Made by a program: the position numbers and the translations under genes. 64,000 bases of DNA from Microbacterium protaetiae (lineage in GTDB: Bacteria > Actinomycetota > Actinomycetes > Actinomycetales > Microbacteriaceae): the NCBI RefSeq assembly GCF_004135285.1, contig NZ_CP035494.1:3224001-3288000 (forward strand), given 5' to 3'. Shown here one piece after another: positions 49,430-56,661 of the stretch. Numbering within the stretch: position 1 is the first letter of the stretch; each line of letters starts with the position of its first letter. Under the pieces are notes generated by a model that was not told the DNA's origin, did not search any database, and saw only the letters and a program-made list of their open reading frames with translations.

Positions 49430-50297
49430 GTGTCGCGTGATGTGATCTCGGATGAGGCCTGGGCTGCGATCGGCCCGTTGTTCCCGAAGGTGAAGTCGAC
49501 GGGCCGGCCACCGGTGGATCGTCGCACGGTGGTGGAGGCGACGGCGTGGCGGTTCCGGACGGGTGCTCCGTGGCGGGACATGCCGGAGCGGTTCGGGAAC
49601 TGGAACACGATCTACAAGAACTTCAACCGGTGGGCCGAGCAGGGCGTCTGGGCGCGACTGCTGGAGCAGGTGCAGTCCCTCGCGCAGCAGGCTGGGGACT
49701 TGGACTGGGTCGCCTCCATCGACTCCACGATCGTGCGCGTGCATCAGCACGGCGCGACTCTTCCGCGCGCCACAGGGGGCTCTGTCGAACTACAAGAAGT
49801 TCGGGAAGGAACCGTCTGATCACGCGATCGGCCGCTCCCGTGGCGGGTTGACGACGAAGAACCACCTGGTCTGCGACGGGAAGGGCCGCGCCCTCGCGTT
49901 TATCCTCACGCCCGGGCAGGCAGGGGACACCAGCATGCTGATCGCGACGTTGAGTGAGATCCGCGTCCAGGGCGCGAGAGGCAGGCCACGGTCAAGGCCG
50001 GACAGGGTGCTCGCGGACAAGGGCTACCCGTCGAAGGCGAACCGAGCCTGGCTGCGAGAGCGCGGGATCGCTGCGACGATCCCCGAGCGTGACGACCAGA
50101 TCGCCCACCGTCGCAAGCGCCGAGGACGACCGATCGACTTCGGTCAGGACCAGCGGGCCCGGTACCGAGTCCGCAACGTCGTCGAGCGGTGCTTCAACAA
50201 GCTCAAGCAGTGGCGCGGGATCGCGATGCGCTCAGACAAGACGGCTCGCAACTATCACGCGGGAGTGTGCCTCGCTGCGACGCTCCAATGGCTGTAG
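49430..50297 (+). CDS. IS5-family transposase, two frames joined by a frameshift
   Basis: The first frame (GTG at 49430, MSRDVISDEAWAAIGPLFPK) holds the N-terminal DUF4096-like domain and the first catalytic Asp (ASIDSTIVRVHQHG). The second frame, ending at 50297, holds LADKGYPSKANR (second Asp) and VVERCFNKLKQWRGIAMR (Glu). Joining needs a +1 shift (or -2) at the GGGGG run 49775-49779, after which GALSNYKKFGKEPSDHAIG continues as in intact relatives; the product would be 288 residues. IS427-group transposases are often made by programmed frameshifting, so the gene may be active. Confidence 0.85.
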
Positions 50298-50338
50298 TTC
50301 GGCCAGGAGAGCCTCTTACGGGGTGGCGGATACGCGGG

Positions 50339-50791
50339 TCAGGACGGCTCGTTGAGCTTCATGTGGAGCAACGGGTACGGCCGACCAGCCTCGTCCGTCT
50401 CGCTGCGACCAACGACCTCGAATCCTCGGTGAGCGTAGAAGTCTGCAGCCGACACATTCTGTTCGTTGACATCCACCTTGGCGACGCCGCGCTCCGTGAT
50501 TGCATGGTTGAGAAGCGCCGTGCCGATTCCAGCTCCGCGTCGCGTCGCGTCAACGAACAGCATCTCCAGATTACTGTCGAGAACACCGGAGAATCCCACC
50601 GGCTCACCATCAAGCTCTGCGACCGAGAGGGTCACGGCCGGGAAGTAGTCAGACTGCAGGCGGCTTTCGATCTCGTCGCGATGAGCATCCGCGAGGAAGT
50701 CGTGCGTCGCATCCACCGCGCTGCGCCAGATCTCAACGAGCGCCGGGTACTCCGCAGCCCCGGTTGACGGCCGAATACACAGAGCAGGCAC
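50339..50791 (-). CDS. GNAT family N-acetyltransferase, IS passenger
   Basis: 150 residues from a GTG at 50791 (VPALCIRPSTGAAEYPALVE), placed by GAGGGGA 8 nt upstream; earlier in-frame ATGs at 50818 and 50851 have no such site. The acetyl-CoA motif is FVDATRRGAGIGTALLNHAI and the C-terminal beta bulge VNEQNVSAADFYAHRGFEVV. It resembles the YjaB-type branch with ATHDFLADAHRD. The role is unknown; enzymes of this type may detoxify small molecules. It is inside the IS, facing the transposase stop. Confidence 0.85.
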   Translation of the reverse strand: MPALCIRPSTGAAEYPALVEIWRSAVDATHDFLADAHRDEIESRLQSDYFPAVTLSVAELDGEPVGFSGVLDSNLEMLFVDATRRGAGIGTALLNHAITERGVAKVDVNEQNVSAADFYAHRGFEVVGRSETDEAGRPYPLLHMKLNEPS

Positions 50792-50881
50792 GGTGGGTTC
50801 CCCTCGCGAAGACATCATCAGCCCATCATCCCAGAGCGATGGCAGACGCATACGCAGCGGTCACCTGATTAGCAACACGTC

Positions 50882-50885
50882 CTAG
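50882..50885. repeat. Target-site duplication CTAG, right
   Basis: Partner of 49377-49380. Confidence 0.85.
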
Positions 50886-51029
50886 CTCGACACTCCCTCC
50901 GACCAGCCGGTGATATCCAGCCGGATTCTCAACGGTCGGGGCGTTGACGCTAACGAGATGACGAGAGCCATCGGCGTTAGGGATAACCAGCATGGCCTTG
51001 ACGCGAATGTAGGAACGATCAACTGACAT
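50882..51029 (-). pseudogene. NUDIX hydrolase, 5' part, cut by the IS element
   Basis: Starts MSVDRSYIRVKAMLVIPNAD (ATG at 51029) and runs to HRLVGGSVELG, where the IS begins. The frame runs on 16 codons into the element (RVANQVTAAYASAIALG) and stops. See the 3' part at 49072-49380. Confidence 0.9.
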
Positions 51030-51086
51030 GTCTCCATCTTCCAGCGTGGTCCCCGCCGCGCCGGAAACGATCGATTTCGGCAGGGC

Positions 51087-51548
51087 TCAGATCGCCATGC
51101 CTGCGTCCGCCAGAATCCGGGCCACGTATGGCTGTGTCTCGAGTTGTGATAGATCTTCGGGCGTGAACCAGGCGACTTCACGCAGCTCATCCTCTTCAAT
51201 AGTGAACGCCTCAGACACGAGCCGACATGCGTACGCGGTCGTGACATACGCACAGCGATCTCCGTTCGGGTAGGTGATGAACATGCTTTCGCCTCCGTAC
51301 GCCCCGACGATTCGCAAGACTCGCGCCTCGACGCCCAGCTCTTCGCGGATCTCTCGGAGGATTGCAGAGGCTGGCTCTTCGCCGGGCTCCAAGCCTCCTC
51401 CGATGAGAGCCCACTCATCGTTACCGTGCGATCGTGCGAGAAGGACCTCCCCGACGTCATTGCGGATCACCGCCGACACCGCGGGGAGAAGAAGTAAGTC
51501 GTTACCGACACGCTCGCGCAGCGACGTGAGGTAGGGCGAGATTGGCAT
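51087..51548 (-). CDS. NUDIX hydrolase, intact
   Basis: 153 residues with a complete Nudix box GGGLEPGEEPASAILREIRE followed by ELGVEA; the N-terminus PYLTSLRERVGNDLLLLPAV is typical of ADP-ribose pyrophosphatase-like or house-cleaning enzymes. The substrate is unknown. It lies directly upstream of the split NUDIX gene on the same strand; the two differ in sequence and are not a recent duplication. Confidence 0.9.
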   Translation of the reverse strand: MPISPYLTSLRERVGNDLLLLPAVSAVIRNDVGEVLLARSHGNDEWALIGGGLEPGEEPASAILREIREELGVEARVLRIVGAYGGESMFITYPNGDRCAYVTTAYACRLVSEAFTIEEDELREVAWFTPEDLSQLETQPYVARILADAGMAI

Positions 51549-51652
51549 GTGCTCCAGGGTACGGGCTTGCGGGGCGGTGTCCGCAGGTTCGTCTCGTCCG
51601 GCTCGCTTGGCTGGCGTTTGCGGCCGGCTCAGCAGTCTCGCTGCACCAGCCC

Positions 51653-51674
51653 GCCGGTAACGATCGTTTACGGC
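51653..51674. repeat. 22-bp palindromic repeat, copy B
   Basis: GCCG-GT-AACGATCGTT-TA-CGGC, between the intact NUDIX gene and the next minus-strand module. Without the IS, copies A and B would be 1171 bp apart and would enclose exactly the two NUDIX genes. Confidence 0.65.
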
Positions 51675-51745
51675 GCGGACAAGAGGTCGGCGTCACAAAC
51701 GCCTGTCGTAATTGCTGCGCAGCAGAGAGTCGACGTCGAACTACC

Positions 51746-52204
51746 TCAGAGCGAATCTTCGTATTCCGCGTCGATGTCTGCGGCTTTCGTCGCCTTCTCG
51801 GAATCCGATTTGCGGGCGTGCCGTGCGGCGTGCCACCAGCCGAGTACAACGGCAGGGCAGGCGGAGACCGCTGTTAGCGAGGCGAACAGAAACCACCCAT
51901 ACTGCGTGCTTTCACCTGACAGCCACGTAGCGAGAGCTGTGGTGAGTACGCCGATGATGAGCCCGAAGAATGCGAACGCGACGATGTGCACCCATGATCG
52001 GCGTTGACGCCGCAACGCCTGACCGAGTGAGAACGCTAGCGGCGAACCGATCACGAGCGCGCCGAATGACCACGGAAGAGTGAGGTACAACGCGACGAAT
52101 CCGTAGCCACCCGTGGGCACGAGCAAGAGCGCCTGGTGGATCACAAGGAACCATAGCCACGCGGCGAGAGCACCTTTAAGAAACTCAGAGCGCGAGAAGC
52201 TCAT
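51746..52204 (-). CDS. Predicted four-helix membrane protein
   Basis: 152 residues; membrane helices at about 10-32, 36-58, 72-95 and 103-125, with an acidic C-terminus (DIDAEYEDSL). The ATG at 52204 has GAGGAG 5 nt upstream. No recognised domain. It is the last gene of the sigma-factor module and ends 72 nt before palindrome copy B. Confidence 0.7.
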   Translation of the reverse strand: MSFSRSEFLKGALAAWLWFLVIHQALLLVPTGGYGFVALYLTLPWSFGALVIGSPLAFSLGQALRRQRRSWVHIVAFAFFGLIIGVLTTALATWLSGESTQYGWFLFASLTAVSACPAVVLGWWHAARHARKSDSEKATKAADIDAEYEDSL

Positions 52205-52289
52205 CGGCTCCTCTTCGGTTCTGCGTGTCACGCCTGGCCGTGTCCTCATCCCTCGAACGTACTTCGTAGTGGCACTCAGTCGGCGGCGA

Positions 52290-52391
52290 TCACTTGTCCT
52301 CGACGGACTCAGCGTTGTGCGCGATGAGCCAGGAAAGGTCGATCGGTTGTGTGGGAGGGAGTATGACGTCGTCGGGTCGCGGTTCATACAT
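52290..52391 (-). CDS. 33-aa protein coupled to the sigma factor gene
   Basis: MYEPRPDDVILPPTQPIDLS then WLIAHNAESVEDK. The ATG at 52391 has a strong AGGAGA at 7 nt and lies inside the end of the sigma gene (stop at 52384), so it would be translated by reinitiation. It is acidic, Pro-rich, with no membrane helix. It could be a sigma-binding peptide; the evidence is its ribosome-binding site and position only. Confidence 0.5.
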   Translation of the reverse strand: MYEPRPDDVILPPTQPIDLSWLIAHNAESVEDK

Positions 52392-52908
52392 GGCGTTCTC
52401 CTGCCGGTGCGTTGGCTTGCTCGAGGACCGTGCGGATCGTGGCTCTCGCCTTCGACAGGCGCGAGCGAGCGGTTGAGGCGTTGATGCCAACAATCTGTGC
52501 CGCTTCGTGCGAGTTCAGCCCGTCCCAGTAGACGAGGCGCAACAGCTCTGCATCTTCGGCTGGCAGTGTCGCGATGGCTTCCCATACTTCTCCATGGGGC
52601 GGTTCTACTTCGTAAGCGGCGGCGGTGAAGTCTTCTTTGAGCTTTTCCACGGCAGCTGAGCGACGCGCGAGTGTGCGGTGTGCGTTCCGAAGCACGTTAC
52701 GGGCGATTCCGTAGAGCCACATGCGCGTTTCGGTCTCACCCTCCGGCATCCGTCGTCGTGCCCTCCAAGCCGTAAGAAGCAGTTCACCAAACGCTTCGGC
52801 GGCGTCAGCCGGGTTCGACAACCGCCGTTGAAAGTACGCCAACAACGCATCCCGGTTAGTGGTAACCGCGTCGTCGAACGAGCTGGCCCGGTCATCCCTG
52901 GCCGTCAT
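52384..52908 (-). CDS. ECF-type RNA polymerase sigma factor
   Basis: 174 residues: region 2 at about 15-85 (LAYFQRRLSNPADAAEAFGE, RMWLYGIARNVLRNAHRTLA) and region 4 at about 115-165 (LPAEDAELLRLVYWDGLNSH, EAAQIVGINASTARSRLSKA). The start ATG at 52908 overlaps the stop of the membrane protein upstream (ATGA). Sigma factors of this type are held by an anti-sigma protein, for which the upstream gene is the candidate. Confidence 0.9.
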   Translation of the reverse strand: MTARDDRASSFDDAVTTNRDALLAYFQRRLSNPADAAEAFGELLLTAWRARRRMPEGETETRMWLYGIARNVLRNAHRTLARRSAAVEKLKEDFTAAAYEVEPPHGEVWEAIATLPAEDAELLRLVYWDGLNSHEAAQIVGINASTARSRLSKARATIRTVLEQANAPAGERHV

Positions 52909-53495
52909 TCGTTGCAACCCGCGGAACGCGTGTAGAAGCTGACCGGGCTCGGGTCGGTGGGGTATCCCTTCGCCTCAAGGTATTCCCACATCATTCTCGA
53001 GACCGTCTGCGAGAGAGCCTGTTGCTTGATCATCGCCTCGCTCATCGTGACCGGTGACGGGTTCCCATCTTCGTCGAGGGCGGCGCCGTTTCCATCTCGC
53101 AACTCGGCCTCGGCCAGGCTAGTGTCGAGCGATTCTAGGTCGAGTGAACTCACGAAGTCTCGGGCGTCCAGAACGATGTCGGAGTCTGCGCTAACGCCCT
53201 CAAAATGCACCTGCATACCGGCGAAGCACATGTCCGCGCCGTTGGAGAAAGAGAAGACATTGTCCGCGACCCACCCCCAGGGGGTCTCCATTCCAGCACC
53301 GGCCATCGCCGCAGAACCACCGCCGACCAGGAGTGCTGACACACCCAGACTTGCTGCCCACACCCGCAGCCGCCGACCGTGGCGAACACGTGCCTCGCGC
53401 AGAATCCGATCCTGGTGTGGAGCGAGATTCGTTGAAGTCCCCACCTGCGGGGATGACTCGCGGAGCACGCGCTCGAAGTCCGTGTCATTCATCAT
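52905..53495 (-). CDS. Single-pass membrane protein, candidate anti-sigma partner
   Basis: 196 residues: a cytoplasmic part of about 42 residues (MMNDTDFERVLRESSPQVGT), one helix (VWAASLGVSALLVGGGSAAM) and an outside domain of about 125 residues with cysteines at DMCFAG and SAGCNE. The N-terminus is too short for a ZAS zinc domain and lacks HxxxC, so the anti-sigma role rests on topology and on 4-nt overlap with the sigma gene. The order anti-sigma before sigma is unusual. Confidence 0.65.
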   Translation of the reverse strand: MMNDTDFERVLRESSPQVGTSTNLAPHQDRILREARVRHGRRLRVWAASLGVSALLVGGGSAAMAGAGMETPWGWVADNVFSFSNGADMCFAGMQVHFEGVSADSDIVLDARDFVSSLDLESLDTSLAEAELRDGNGAALDEDGNPSPVTMSEAMIKQQALSQTVSRMMWEYLEAKGYPTDPSPVSFYTRSAGCNE

Positions 53496-53597
53496 GAGCT
53501 CTCTTCGTTGCAGGACAGTCTTTACCTAGTTCATGTCCGCAGCTCCGGAGATTGTCCATCGGTCGGCAGTTTCCATTCAAAGACGTGTGATCGGCCA

Positions 53598-53619
53598 GCC
53601 GAAAACGATCGTTTCTGGC
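53598..53619. repeat. 22-bp palindromic repeat, copy C
   Basis: GCCG-AA-AACGATCGTT-TC-TGGC (one arm base changed), between the sigma module and the membrane gene at 53731. The stretch 53496-53730 holds no gene. Confidence 0.6.
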
Positions 53620-53730
53620 GCGATCGGGCGCCGACGCCGTTATGCCGACCGCAAACGTTCGCAGCAACCTCGATCTGATAGCCCCGCAGATGAAAACAGA
53701 CGCCCTATCGCGAATTGCCGGAGTGAGCAA

Positions 53731-54414
53731 CTAGGCAAATCCGACCCAGCGGGGCACCAAAGCGGCGATGAGCATCACTGTCGCGGCGACGGTGATGGCT
53801 AGCGCGACGGCGCGCACACGCCATTGCCTAGGTTCGAAGTCGTTGCGTAGCAGGATGATTCCGGCCGCGAGCGGGAGTGCGAAGGGGAGGATGCTGACGG
53901 CGGTGGCGCCTAAGACGGAATAGGTGACCCAGTCCTCCTCGGCGAAGGCGGCACCGAAGAGCATCAGCCAGCCCTTGGCTAATGCCAAGAGCGTTCCGAT
54001 GCCTCCGATCGTGCTGGATAGGACGATGATCGTGCGCGGTCTCAGTGCGTCCTCGGACAGCGCCGAACGCGCGATCAGCGCGACCGACATCAACCCCATC
54101 AACATCAGATAGCTATAGTCCGGAAATCCCCACTCGCCCGCATTGAAGGGGACTAAACCGCTGCCGAGAAGGAAGAGATGCCCGATCGCGCACAGTGTGA
54201 GCAGGGCGACCGTCATCGTCGTCGCAATCGCGAAGATACGCTCCGTTCGAGTGGCAGGTTCAGGCTCCGACCAGTGTGCGGTCGCTGCTATCGCACAGGA
54301 CGTGTCGTGGCCGCCTTCAAAGGTGGATGGTCGATGAGGGTATGCGATGGGATCGCTCGGCGCCGAGATCCTCCCGACGTTCAAGCCTTCGCTTCGCGTC
54401 TCATGTTCCGACAT
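53731..54414 (-). CDS. Predicted five-helix membrane protein
   Basis: 227 residues with a hydrophilic N-terminus of about 55 residues and five hydrophobic segments (e.g. IFAIATTMTVALLTLCAIGH, LLALAKGWLMLFGAAF, LPFALPLAAGIILLRNDF, AVALAITVAATVMLIAALVP). No family recognised. The ATG at 54414 is favoured over 54432; neither has a good ribosome-binding site. Confidence 0.65.
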   Translation of the reverse strand: MSEHETRSEGLNVGRISAPSDPIAYPHRPSTFEGGHDTSCAIAATAHWSEPEPATRTERIFAIATTMTVALLTLCAIGHLFLLGSGLVPFNAGEWGFPDYSYLMLMGLMSVALIARSALSEDALRPRTIIVLSSTIGGIGTLLALAKGWLMLFGAAFAEEDWVTYSVLGATAVSILPFALPLAAGIILLRNDFEPRQWRVRAVALAITVAATVMLIAALVPRWVGFA

Positions 54415-54492
54415 GGAACGACAATAGATCAACCGCCTGTGGGAGCCGTGGCTTTAGCGCATCCTGAGATCTTCCACGACGGCTGGGGGCAC

Positions 54493-54514
54493 GCCGGAAT
54501 CGATCGTTTCCCGC
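54493..54514. repeat. 22-bp palindromic repeat, degenerate copy D
   Basis: GCCG-GA-ATCGATCGTT-TC-CCGC; the centre differs from copies A-C at one base and the right arm at two. It stands 79 nt upstream of the membrane gene start. Confidence 0.4.
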
Positions 54515-54651
54515 AGCCCTTTCGACGTCGACGACCAGGTGCGCGACACGCCGAAGCGCGACCGGCCGAAACCCCCTGCCGAAACCGAAACGCGCCGAAA
54601 CGCGTGTGGTAGGTATTCGGCGGAGCCGCCGAAGGCGGCGCAACTGCCCCG

Positions 54652-54672
54652 AATAGTGAAGAAACGGGTAAC
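54652..54672 (+). repeat. Right copy of the 21-nt direct repeat (candidate attachment site)
   Basis: Core GTGAAGAAACGGGTAAC (54656-54672) preceded by AATA; same orientation as 45356-45376. It overlaps the inverted repeat GGGTAA-n5-TTACCC, a form suited to a recombinase core site. Confidence 0.5.
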
Positions 54673-54791
54673 GGGATTACCCATCACGTGGGACTGATCA
54701 GCGTGATCTGCCAACAACCCTCCCCGACGTTCACGGGCCACCAGTCGTAAGATCACGATTGGCATGATCTGCTGGCTGACAGGATGTAGGT

Positions 54792-55346
54792 GTGACTTCC
54801 GTCGGCAGCGAGTCCACTCATCTTGTGATCCTTCGAGGAGATTCCGCCTCGGGAAAGACGACGACGGCGTTGGCGCTACGCGCAAAACTCGGCCCGAAGG
54901 TTGCCCTCATCCATCAGGACTACTTCCGCCGCGAGATCTTGAGCAACGATGACAGGCCACAACGATCCCGCGACGCAAGCATCCTGATCGTCAGCGCTGC
55001 GCGCGACGCTCTGAACCTCGGATACGACGTCATCTTGGACGGAATCTTCAACCTCCGCGACTACTCGGCGCTGTTCGAGCGTCTGCATAACGACCACCGC
55101 GGACAGACCCGGATCTACCAGTTCGACATCGGACTCGACGAGACGATCCGACGCCACGCAGGACGGCCACTGTCGAAGGAGTTCGGTGCGGACAAGATTC
55201 GCGACTGGTACGACGGGTGGCAACCACTCCCCTGGCACGACGAGACACGCATCGGTAGCGACATCTCGACAGAGGACCTGGTGTCGTCGATCCTGCAGGA
55301 CCTCTGTCTTGAGCAGCCACCACGGCTGGCGACTAAGAGCGAATAG
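54792..55346 (+). CDS. P-loop kinase of the zeta-toxin/phosphotransferase type
   Basis: 184 residues; Walker A GDSASGKTTTALALRAKL, then HQDYFRREIL and DVILDGIFNLRDYSALFERL, and a lid-like RRHAGRPLSKEFGADKIRDW. These resemble small AAA-type kinases that act on nucleotides, sugars or antibiotics; I cannot name the substrate. GTG start at 54792. No antitoxin gene is adjacent, so a toxin role is unlikely. Confidence 0.75.
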   Translation: MTSVGSESTHLVILRGDSASGKTTTALALRAKLGPKVALIHQDYFRREILSNDDRPQRSRDASILIVSAARDALNLGYDVILDGIFNLRDYSALFERLHNDHRGQTRIYQFDIGLDETIRRHAGRPLSKEFGADKIRDWYDGWQPLPWHDETRIGSDISTEDLVSSILQDLCLEQPPRLATKSE

Positions 55347-55409
55347 TCCGTCTTCAAAGCGATAAGCCGGTATCCAATCGGAGGCTCCAGCCTGGCCCCC
55401 GACCTGGCA

Positions 55410-55415
55410 TAGGCT
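55410..55415 (+). promoter_or_regulatory. -10 box TAGGCT, leaderless GNAT gene
   Basis: TAGGCT, 7 nt, then the ATG at 55423. Confidence 0.45.
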
Positions 55416-55422
55416 CGCGAAC

Positions 55423-55866
55423 ATGACCGAGGACATCGACATCGCGATCGTTGAGACACTGACGGACGACGATCTTCGACAGGTGAGTGTTCTACTTTCC
55501 CAGCTGTCATCTACCGCATCCTTCGACCCCGACCGCGTGCACGCGTTGATCGCCGCGTCAGGCGTAGATCTCTTCGTCGCGCGGAACGCGGGACACATCG
55601 TCGGAATGGCGACTCTTGTGACCTTCCCGCTGGTGACCGGCTGGCGCGGGATCGTGGAAGATGTCGTTGTCAACCGCAGTGCGCGCGGGCGAGGCATCGC
55701 TCGCTTACTCCTTGATGCAATCACTGACGAATCAACCCGTCGGCATCTTCGCACGCTGGAACTCACCTCTCGGCCGTCGCGTGAGTCGGCTTTGAGACTC
55801 TACGAGTCGGCAGGATTTCGGCGTCGAGAAACGAACGTTCTGAGGTACCTACCGCCGGAGGAATGA
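55423..55866 (+). CDS. GNAT family N-acetyltransferase
   Basis: 147 residues. The acetyl-CoA site reads VVNRSARGRGIARLLLDAIT and the C-terminal LRLYESAGFRRRETNVLRYL. N-terminal strands (VLLSQLSSTASFDPDRVHAL, FVARNAGHIVGMATLVT) fit the fold. Substrate unknown. It is not closely similar to the IS passenger acetyltransferase. Confidence 0.85.
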   Translation: MTEDIDIAIVETLTDDDLRQVSVLLSQLSSTASFDPDRVHALIAASGVDLFVARNAGHIVGMATLVTFPLVTGWRGIVEDVVVNRSARGRGIARLLLDAITDESTRRHLRTLELTSRPSRESALRLYESAGFRRRETNVLRYLPPEE

Positions 55867-55947
55867 GTGGCGGAGTTCAGGGCCCGAGGATTTGACTGGC
55901 GAGAAAGCGACGACGGGAGTAGCGGTAAAAGGACTCAACCCCCGGCT

Positions 55948-56346
55948 TCATGGTGCGACGCAGGGATCGACGACGCGGAAGCCCATGATCTCGGCGACGT
56001 CGAGCATCCTCGCGTCGTGCGTCGCCACGACCAGGTCCTCGATTCCTGCGCGCAACGCGGATGCCAGATGGATCGCATCCAGAGTCCGTACGTGCGGAAC
56101 GATAGCCTCAGCCTCCATCAAAACGGGATGATCCAGCGGGATGGTCGCGACGTAGTCCAAGATCTCGTCCCGGTCGCGCATCCGCAAACCTTCGCGGCGA
56201 ACCAGTCGGGTCATCTCGGTTCTCAGCAAGCGCGAGGAGACGAGTGCGCCCTGCTCCGCGGCATCCTCAAACCACGACAGAGCCGGCGGAGAGTGGCGCA
56301 GCAGGACCCGCCCGAGAACGGAGGTGTCCACGTAGAAAGTGGTCAC
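55948..56346 (-). CDS. VapC-type PIN-domain toxin
   Basis: 132 residues; acidic site residues in FYVDTSVLGRVLL, LLRTEMTRLV, TLDAIHLASALRAG and VVATHDARML. A ribonuclease held in check by its antitoxin. The GTG at 56346 overlaps the stop of the antitoxin gene. Unlike the first vapC, this pair is intact. Confidence 0.9.
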   Translation of the reverse strand: MTTFYVDTSVLGRVLLRHSPPALSWFEDAAEQGALVSSRLLRTEMTRLVRREGLRMRDRDEILDYVATIPLDHPVLMEAEAIVPHVRTLDAIHLASALRAGIEDLVVATHDARMLDVAEIMGFRVVDPCVAP

Positions 56347-56594
56347 CAATCGCCTTTCAGGTCATCGAGCAGCTCATCCACGGACGCGGCGGTCCGCACG
56401 GTGTGCGGTGACCGCTCGGCCAGTTGTGGCCTCCCCTCGCGCTTCGCAGGGATCACCTGAGTGGAAGCGACGATGGGCTCAATGCGCGCGATCTGCCGAT
56501 TCCGCGACGTGATCGCGTAGGTCTCCCCCGCCTCGACATCGCGCAGCATTCCCGCGGGGTTCTGGCGCAGTTCCCGCACAGACACACTCTTCAT
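56343..56594 (-). CDS. Phd/YefM-type antitoxin
   Basis: 83 residues: MKSVSVRELRQNPAGMLRDV and EAGETYAITSRNRQIARIEP form the Phd DNA-binding fold, and the C-terminal HTVRTAASVDELLDDLKGDW binds the PIN toxin. It likely represses its own operon. The gene pair ends the accessory region. Confidence 0.9.
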   Translation of the reverse strand: MKSVSVRELRQNPAGMLRDVEAGETYAITSRNRQIARIEPIVASTQVIPAKREGRPQLAERSPHTVRTAASVDELLDDLKGDW

Positions 56595-56649
56595 GGTCCT
56601 ATGATGACACGATGATCTACAGTGATCTACATTCCTGCGCGGTTGTCTC

Positions 56650-56655
56650 TAGACT
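56650..56655 (+). promoter_or_regulatory. -10 box TAGACT, leaderless aminotransferase
   Basis: TAGACT, 6 nt, then the GTG at 56662. Confidence 0.55.
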
Positions 56656-56661
56656 TGCAGG

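Larger units (their letters stand above)
49381..50881 (+). mobile_element. IS5-family (IS427-like) element carrying a GNAT passenger gene
   Basis: 1501 bp between two CTAG copies. The ends are imperfect inverted repeats: GGCGTGTTGCTAAAC at the left and GACGTGTTGCTAATC read inward from the right (13 of 15 positions). Inside are a transposase in two frames (49430-50297) and, between the transposase and the right end, an acetyltransferase gene in the opposite direction. Ordinary IS427-like elements end shortly after the transposase stop at about 870-900 bp, so the extra 580 bp are captured cargo. Insertion split a NUDIX gene. Confidence 0.9.
54415..54791. other. Gene-free stretch at the right end of the island
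   Basis: No convincing gene in 377 nt. It holds palindrome copy D, a cluster of three GCCGAAAC repeats (54562-54598), a hairpin TTCGGCGG-AG-CCGCCGAA (54616-54633), the right 21-nt direct repeat and the inverted repeat GGGTAA-n5-TTACCC (54666-54682). Confidence 0.6.

Noticed and set aside
49430..50297. The two transposase frames as separate genes
   Set aside because: The catalytic Asp and Glu are split between them, and they join at a slippery GGGGG run; one protein is meant.
48977..53619. The same palindromes as LexA (SOS) boxes
   Set aside because: The actinobacterial box has the form TCGAAC-n4-GTTCGA; AACGATCGTT does not match.
48977..54514. The 22-bp palindromes as integron attC sites
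   Set aside because: I could not find paired R boxes of the GTTRRRY type at a regular distance, and no IntI-like recombinase is present; kept only as a module-separating repeat.
54562..54598. GCCGAAAC repeats as iterons or a CRISPR remnant
   Set aside because: Three short, unevenly spaced copies with no spacers and no replication or cas gene. No CRISPR array was seen anywhere in the window.
45356..54672. The island as a prophage
   Set aside because: No capsid, terminase, tail or lysis genes are present.
54792..55346. The P-loop protein as a zeta toxin
   Set aside because: No epsilon-type antitoxin gene is next to it, and the motifs fit small-molecule kinases equally well.
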